From an uncultured Gammaproteobacteria bacterium (GTDB taxonomy: Bacteria > Pseudomonadota > Gammaproteobacteria > Pseudomonadales > Ketobacteraceae): a stretch of DNA of 64,000 nucleotides. The translations under genes and the position numbers were made by a program. Positions 60,048 through 64,000 of the stretch are shown here, piece by piece (position 1 is the stretch's first letter; each line of letters begins with the position of its first letter). Location: contig CAJXZM010000009.1 of the NCBI GenBank assembly GCA_913063125.1, positions 1-64,000 on the forward strand, read 5' to 3'. The notes beneath the pieces are model-generated. The model had not been told where the DNA came from and did no database searches. It saw only the letters and a program-made list of their open reading frames with translations.

Positions 60048-60724
60048 AATTCTACACCTTTATGTCGAATATAGGTTTTGATAAACCAAAGGTTTGCTTT
60101 GTTTAATTTACCTTTTAGTGCATATTCATTCAAAAAACGTTCGTTGCCATAACGGGAAAAGTAGTGCCTGTCCGCGTGATAGTTCATCAGGTGCGCTAGG
60201 TTGCGGGCGCGCTTGAAAGCATTTAGCGGTCCAAAAGAGAACCAGCAGTCACTGATGTCGATAAGAGCATAATCCCCATTGGGTCGATGTAAAATATTGC
60301 CTAGATGGATCGCTCTAAAGAAAACACCTTGGTGATGTAATTCTGCCATGATATCGACGATCATGCTGATATCATCATTATCTGACTGTTTCAAATGTTC
60401 TCTAAAGTCGCGCCCTTCAATCGCTTGGTAGCGAATCGCATCAAACCGTTTATCTTGGGCTGTCATTGTGTCGCAAATTGAGACGGTTTGAATATTCCGT
60501 TTTAACAAGGTTTGGCTGTTTTTTGCAAACTGCTTAAAGGGGGGGAAAAGGGTGCGAGAGGAAAGGATGCGATCGGGTTGGTAAAAGAATTTGTATATAT
60601 ACCCGTTGGCGTCGAGCAGTACTTTGGGTTTGTTTACTTCCCCCTCTAGCAAGGATGATCGGGATACCAGGTCGGCTAACTGTGCGTCAGTAAGTATCTG
60701 CATAAGTTTAGATTTGGCCATCAT
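60044..60724 (-). CDS. small kinase-like LPS core protein
   Basis: 226 residues, a single kinase-like domain related to the Kdo/heptose kinases of LPS core clusters: YIYKFFYQPDRILSSRTLFP (possible ATP Lys), HHQGVFFRAIHLGNILHRPN (catalytic-loop position) and ALIDISDCWF (metal Asp). The loop reads R-A-I-H-L-G-N where active kinases usually have an Asp, so its activity is uncertain. First gene of the minus-strand operon, coupled to waaG. Homologues lie in the same position in Pseudomonas. Confidence 0.72.
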   Translation of the reverse strand: MMAKSKLMQILTDAQLADLVSRSSLLEGEVNKPKVLLDANGYIYKFFYQPDRILSSRTLFPPFKQFAKNSQTLLKRNIQTVSICDTMTAQDKRFDAIRYQAIEGRDFREHLKQSDNDDISMIVDIMAELHHQGVFFRAIHLGNILHRPNGDYALIDISDCWFSFGPLNAFKRARNLAHLMNYHADRHYFSRYGNERFLNEYALKGKLNKANLWFIKTYIRHKGVEL

Positions 60725-60856
60725 TGGTTATCAGCAGGAAGGGGCGCACATTTTACCCTTTCATCAGTGCTTGGGTATAGAGGAAAGGCCGATTTTCCAT
60801 GCCATAAATGCAGATCATGGTCTATATAGAGCTATAGGGAGTGGATAGGGTGGTAG

Positions 60857-60900
60857 TTGACAGGTAAAAAAGAGGTAAAAGCAGCTAAAAGTGGTAAAAT
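60857..60900 (+). promoter_or_regulatory. phased TAAAA repeats upstream of hldE
   Basis: Four G-G/C-TAAAA units begin at 60863, 60874, 60884 and 60893, about one helical turn apart, which would curve the DNA. The run starts at a TTGACA (60857-60862) and ends at TAAAAT (60895-60900). The hldE start is at 60967 and the divergent kinase starts at 60724. Curved DNA with an RNA polymerase site is plausible, but no normal 16-18-bp pair of boxes exists, so the exact promoter is unresolved. Confidence 0.35.
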
Positions 60901-60966
60901 AATGCTTAACAGCACTAGGTTTGTGAGCGATCACTAACATAAGTTGGTTACTGGAGAAAATGGTAG

Positions 60967-62400
60967 ATGACATTGAAGCTTAGAATTCCTGCATTTGAAA
61001 AGGCCCATGTATTGGTTGTTGGTGACGTAATGTTAGATCGTTATTGGCATGGTGGAACCTCACGAATATCTCCAGAGGCTCCAGTGCCAGTTGTTCATGT
61101 GGAGCAAGTGGAGGATCGGCCCGGTGGTGCAGGGAACGTGGCATTAAATATTGCAGCATTAGGCGCAGGTGCTAGGTTAATTGCGGTTACTGGTAAGGAT
61201 GAAGCAGCTCAGTCGTTAACGTCGAGCTTAAATGCGGCAGGCATTGCTTGTGATTTTATTCAATCTGACGATAGTCCAACGATTACCAAGTTGCGAGTTA
61301 TTAGCCGTCATCAGCAGCTCATTCGTTTGGATTTCGAAGAAGGGTTTGTGGGATTGGACCCTGATGAGTTGTTAGAGCATTTTTCGGTGGCTCTGAATCA
61401 TGCCAGTGTGGTTGTGCTCTCTGATTATAACAAAGGCTGTTTACAGGATCACCAAGCGTTAATTTTGGCCGCAAAAGAGAAAGGGATTCCTGTTTTAGCT
61501 GATCCCAAAGGTCATGATTTTTCTAAATATAAAGGTGCGACATTGCTTACGCCAAACCTGTCTGAGTTTGAAGCGGTGGTTGGAAAGTGTGAGACAGAAG
61601 AAGTTTTGGTATCTCGAGGTGTTGCTTTATTGGAAGAGCTTGAACTTGAAGCCTTATTGGTAACCCGGGGTGAACGAGGGATGACGTTATTACGATCAGG
61701 CTTTCCAGAGTTACATTTACCTGCCCGTGCTAGAGAAGTGTTTGACGTGACGGGTGCTGGTGATACGGTAATCTCTGTGCTTGCTGCGGCTTTGGCGGCA
61801 GGAGAAGATTTGCCGGTGGCAACAGGGCTTTCAAACATTGCCGCAGGTATTGTTGTGAAGAAATTAGGAACGGCAGCGATTAGTGCTCCAGAATTACGAC
61901 GTGCAGTAAATAAGGATATGGGTTCTGAGCGTGGAGCGATGACAAGTGAGCAACTTAAGGTTGCTCTTGAGGATAGCCGGGCACACGGTGAAAAAATTGT
62001 TATGACCAATGGTTGTTTTGATATCTTACATGCAGGGCATGTGACCTATCTTGAACAAGCAAAAGCTCAGGGTGATCGATTGATTGTGGCAATAAACGAT
62101 GATGATTCGGTAAAACGATTAAAAGGAGAAGGTCGACCCATTAATCCCGTAGATCGTCGTATGGCCGTGTTGGCAGGTTTAAGCGCAGTTGATTGGGTTG
62201 TACCGTTCGGTGAAGACACCCCTCGAAATTTATTGCATATGTTTAAACCTGACGTATTAGTGAAAGGTGGTGATTACTCTATTGATGAAGTCGTTGGTGC
62301 AGAAATAGTAGAAGAGTATGGTGGCGAGGTGCGTGTGTTATCATTGGTAGATAGTTGTTCTACCACTGCCATTGTTGAAAAAATTCGAGATGATTCATAA
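60967..62400 (+). CDS. hldE: bifunctional heptose-7-phosphate kinase / heptose-1-phosphate adenylyltransferase
   Basis: 477 residues, as in E. coli HldE. The PfkB-type kinase (about 1-320) has VLVVGDVMLDRYWHGGTSRI at the N-terminus and VTGAGDTVISVLAAALAAGE at the catalytic Asp; the cytidylyltransferase-like domain (about 345-477) has MTNGCFDILHAGHVTYLEQA and VLVKGGDYSIDEVVGA. It makes ADP-heptose precursors for WaaC and WaaF. A GGAGA site lies 10 bases before the ATG. An out-of-frame ATG at 60960 opens a seven-codon frame overlapping the start. Confidence 0.95.
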   Translation: MTLKLRIPAFEKAHVLVVGDVMLDRYWHGGTSRISPEAPVPVVHVEQVEDRPGGAGNVALNIAALGAGARLIAVTGKDEAAQSLTSSLNAAGIACDFIQSDDSPTITKLRVISRHQQLIRLDFEEGFVGLDPDELLEHFSVALNHASVVVLSDYNKGCLQDHQALILAAKEKGIPVLADPKGHDFSKYKGATLLTPNLSEFEAVVGKCETEEVLVSRGVALLEELELEALLVTRGERGMTLLRSGFPELHLPARAREVFDVTGAGDTVISVLAAALAAGEDLPVATGLSNIAAGIVVKKLGTAAISAPELRRAVNKDMGSERGAMTSEQLKVALEDSRAHGEKIVMTNGCFDILHAGHVTYLEQAKAQGDRLIVAINDDDSVKRLKGEGRPINPVDRRMAVLAGLSAVDWVVPFGEDTPRNLLHMFKPDVLVKGGDYSIDEVVGAEIVEEYGGEVRVLSLVDSCSTTAIVEKIRDDS

Positions 62401-62473
62401 ATCGGATCTCTTTTCTAGCTCGCGTTGTTAGTGTGTCTTTTAAGTATGTCTTCCTTAATGAGTTGTTTTGTCT

Positions 62474-64000
62474 ATGGTAAATGAAAAAAGTACCACTGAG
62501 GTATCAGGATCAGTGACGTATTGGCGTTTGATGCGATACTTATTGCCTTATTCAGGGCTTTTTATTATCAGTATTATTGGTTTTATGGTATACGCCTCAA
62601 CGCAACCTATGCTTGCTGCAATAATGGAATTGTTTGTTGATGGTTTGGGCGGGAAAGATGTTGATTTGCTCAAATGGCTGCCAGATCAAAATGGCTATTT
62701 AGGGCAGTTAATTCTTGCTGTAGGCCAAGGGGATTTATATCGGGTGACAGAAGGACTTAAGGTTGCCTATTTGGTTCCGGTTTTAATAATACTGATTTAT
62801 TTGCTTCGAAGTGTCGGTTCTTATTTTGGGAATTATTTATTAGCAAAGGTATCTTTTTCTTTAATTCATGATATTCGAGTGGAACTTTTTGATAAGTACC
62901 TTGTGCTACCAAGTAGTTATTATGATGAGAACGACACTGGCCGCATTTTAGCGAAAATCACCTATAATGTAACTCAAGTCAATGATGCTGTTACGCGAGC
63001 ATCAAAAATCATCTTGCGTGAAGGTGCGACGGTTATCGCTTTGTTGGGCTATTTGTTTTATACGAATTGGTCATTAACATTAGTGCTGTTTGCCGTTGGC
63101 CCAGTAATTGGTTTTTTTGTGAAGTTTGCCTCGAAACACTTTAAGCGTTATACCAAAAAAATCCAAAACTCTATCGGCGATGTTACTCACGTTGCCAACG
63201 AAGTGATAGGTGGTTATCAAGTAGTTAAAAGTTTTGGAGGTGAGCGCTATGAGGGAGAGCGTTTTTTTGATTCTAGTGAGGAAAATTGCAAGCAGAATAT
63301 CAAACTGGTTCGCATGAGTGAAATATACACTGCACTGCTGCAATTTTTTATTGCGGTAGCCATGGCAGGTATGATGTTTATGGCCATGAGCATGTTAGGT
63401 GAATATAGTGCCGGTGAGCTGATTGCTTATGTTACCGCTGCGGCGATGTTACCAAAATCAGTGCGACAATTGAGTGAAGTGAATGTTGCTATTTCACGTG
63501 GTGTGGCTGCTGCAGAAACCGTTTTTGAAGTATTGGATCGAGATAATGAACGAGACAATGGTCAGTTTGAAACGTCAAGAATTGACGGCAGTATAGAAAT
63601 TAGGAATCTTAGTTTTTCCTACCCCGGTCATGATGAAGAGGTGTTAAAAAACATTAACTTAGCAGTGAAACAAGGAGAGACTGTTGCATTGGTCGGGCAG
63701 TCAGGTAGTGGAAAGTCAACGCTGGTGAGTTTGTTACCTCGCTTTTATGATCATAGTGAAGGGCAGATATTGTTAGATGGTGTTGATGTCAATGATTATA
63801 AACTGGCAAGTTTGCGGCGCCATATTGGCCTAGTGAATCAACAAGTGGTTTTGTTTAATGATACGGTAGAAAATAATGTGGCGTATGGGGCGTTAAAAAA
63901 TGCAACACCGGAGGCAGTTAATGCTGCGATTAGCTCAGCCCATGCAAAAGAATTTATTGATGGGATGGATGACGGTTTAGATACGTTGATTGGTGAAAGT
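62474..64000 (+). CDS. msbA: lipid A export ATP-binding/permease protein MsbA (3' partial)
   Basis: 509 codons are visible before the window ends, all in one frame. Six membrane helices (about 20-310) are followed by the ATPase: SFSYPGHDEEVLKNINLAV, Walker A VGQSGSGKSTLVSLLPRFYD, and Q-loop VNQQVVLFNDTVENNVAYG. The ABC signature and Walker B lie beyond the end. MsbA flips lipid A-core across the inner membrane, the step after the core genes in this window. The hldE-msbA neighbourhood is a known arrangement. The start at 62474 has only a weak ribosome site. Confidence 0.93.
   Translation, partial: MVNEKSTTEVSGSVTYWRLMRYLLPYSGLFIISIIGFMVYASTQPMLAAIMELFVDGLGGKDVDLLKWLPDQNGYLGQLILAVGQGDLYRVTEGLKVAYLVPVLIILIYLLRSVGSYFGNYLLAKVSFSLIHDIRVELFDKYLVLPSSYYDENDTGRILAKITYNVTQVNDAVTRASKIILREGATVIALLGYLFYTNWSLTLVLFAVGPVIGFFVKFASKHFKRYTKKIQNSIGDVTHVANEVIGGYQVVKSFGGERYEGERFFDSSEENCKQNIKLVRMSEIYTALLQFFIAVAMAGMMFMAMSMLGEYSAGELIAYVTAAAMLPKSVRQLSEVNVAISRGVAAAETVFEVLDRDNERDNGQFETSRIDGSIEIRNLSFSYPGHDEEVLKNINLAVKQGETVALVGQSGSGKSTLVSLLPRFYDHSEGQILLDGVDVNDYKLASLRRHIGLVNQQVVLFNDTVENNVAYGALKNATPEAVNAAISSAHAKEFIDGMDDGLDTLIGES

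Noticed and set aside
60857-60862. TTGACA as a sigma-70 -35 box for hldE
   Set aside because: No -10-like hexamer lies 16-18 bases downstream; the nearest TAAAAT is 32 bases away.
61512-62009. 165-residue minus-strand frame in hldE
   Set aside because: Lies within a confident, fully conserved gene on the other strand.
1-64000. CRISPR arrays, tRNA or rRNA genes, insertion sequences, phage genes
   Set aside because: No regularly spaced repeats, no tRNA or rRNA-like stretches and no transposase, recombinase or structural phage proteins were recognised by eye.

Overview
The window is a continuous stretch of a marine-type gammaproteobacterial chromosome with moderate, slightly AT-leaning base composition (estimated by eye, not computed). 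Two blocks keep an order I know from Pseudomonas and its relatives: HAD phosphatase / rppH / ptsP / lgt / thyA / folA, and glnE / ilvE / waaF / waaC / waaP ... carbamoyltransferase / LPS kinases / waaG ... hldE / msbA. A class GN (marine proteobacterial) sortase locus also points to a marine gammaproteobacterium of the Pseudomonadales/Oceanospirillales type. The species cannot be named from the sequence alone. No rRNA, tRNA, CRISPR array, transposase, integrase or phage gene was recognised.

Layout. 1-1.9 kb: end of an outer-membrane export operon (LolA-like protein, beta-barrel protein). 1.9-4.4 kb: DUF1295 membrane enzyme, MmcQ/YjbR protein, a sparse 520-bp gap and a cold-shock gene followed by an attC-like imperfect hairpin. 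4.4-11 kb: secreted metallophosphoesterase lipoprotein with a possible Pho box, HDOD protein, rlmI, a degenerate imelysin lipoprotein and a HAD phosphatase. 11.3-19.5 kb: rppH, ptsP, lgt, thyA, folA and a large DUF349 coiled-coil protein, closed by a perfect 23-bp-stem terminator. 19.5-21.8 kb: two lipoproteins and a PilZ protein.

21.9-28 kb holds the most distinctive locus: a dedicated sortase system. A histidine kinase with a CBM9/DOMON-like periplasmic domain and its response regulator are divergent from a VIT-VWA target protein with a C-terminal sorting signal and a class GN sortase that overlaps it by ATGA. A palindromic, repeated operator-like element follows the sortase gene, in front of the next small gene.

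28-44.4 kb is a mixed block: a crystallin-J1-like small protein, lpoB, YkgJ-type cysteine cluster protein, tandem DsbA/HCCA-isomerase-like protein, argA, a PutA without an obvious DNA-binding domain, an orphan GspE-type ATPase, an acyltransferase-3 gene coupled to a GT-C-like membrane protein, a lipoprotein with internally duplicated repeats, and a double-HAD protein.

44.7-64 kb is glnE, ilvE and the LPS core/O-antigen region. Conserved heptosyltransferase and core-kinase genes run on the plus strand (waaF, waaC, waaP, an O-antigen ligase-like protein, GT2). They converge with a six-gene minus-strand operon (small kinase, waaG-like, tandem kinase, carbamoyltransferase, GT2, GT1-like). hldE and msbA follow on the plus strand; msbA runs off the window. 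Together they should supply ADP-heptose, build and decorate (phosphorylate, carbamoylate, glycosylate) the inner and outer core, ligate O-antigen and flip the lipid A-core.
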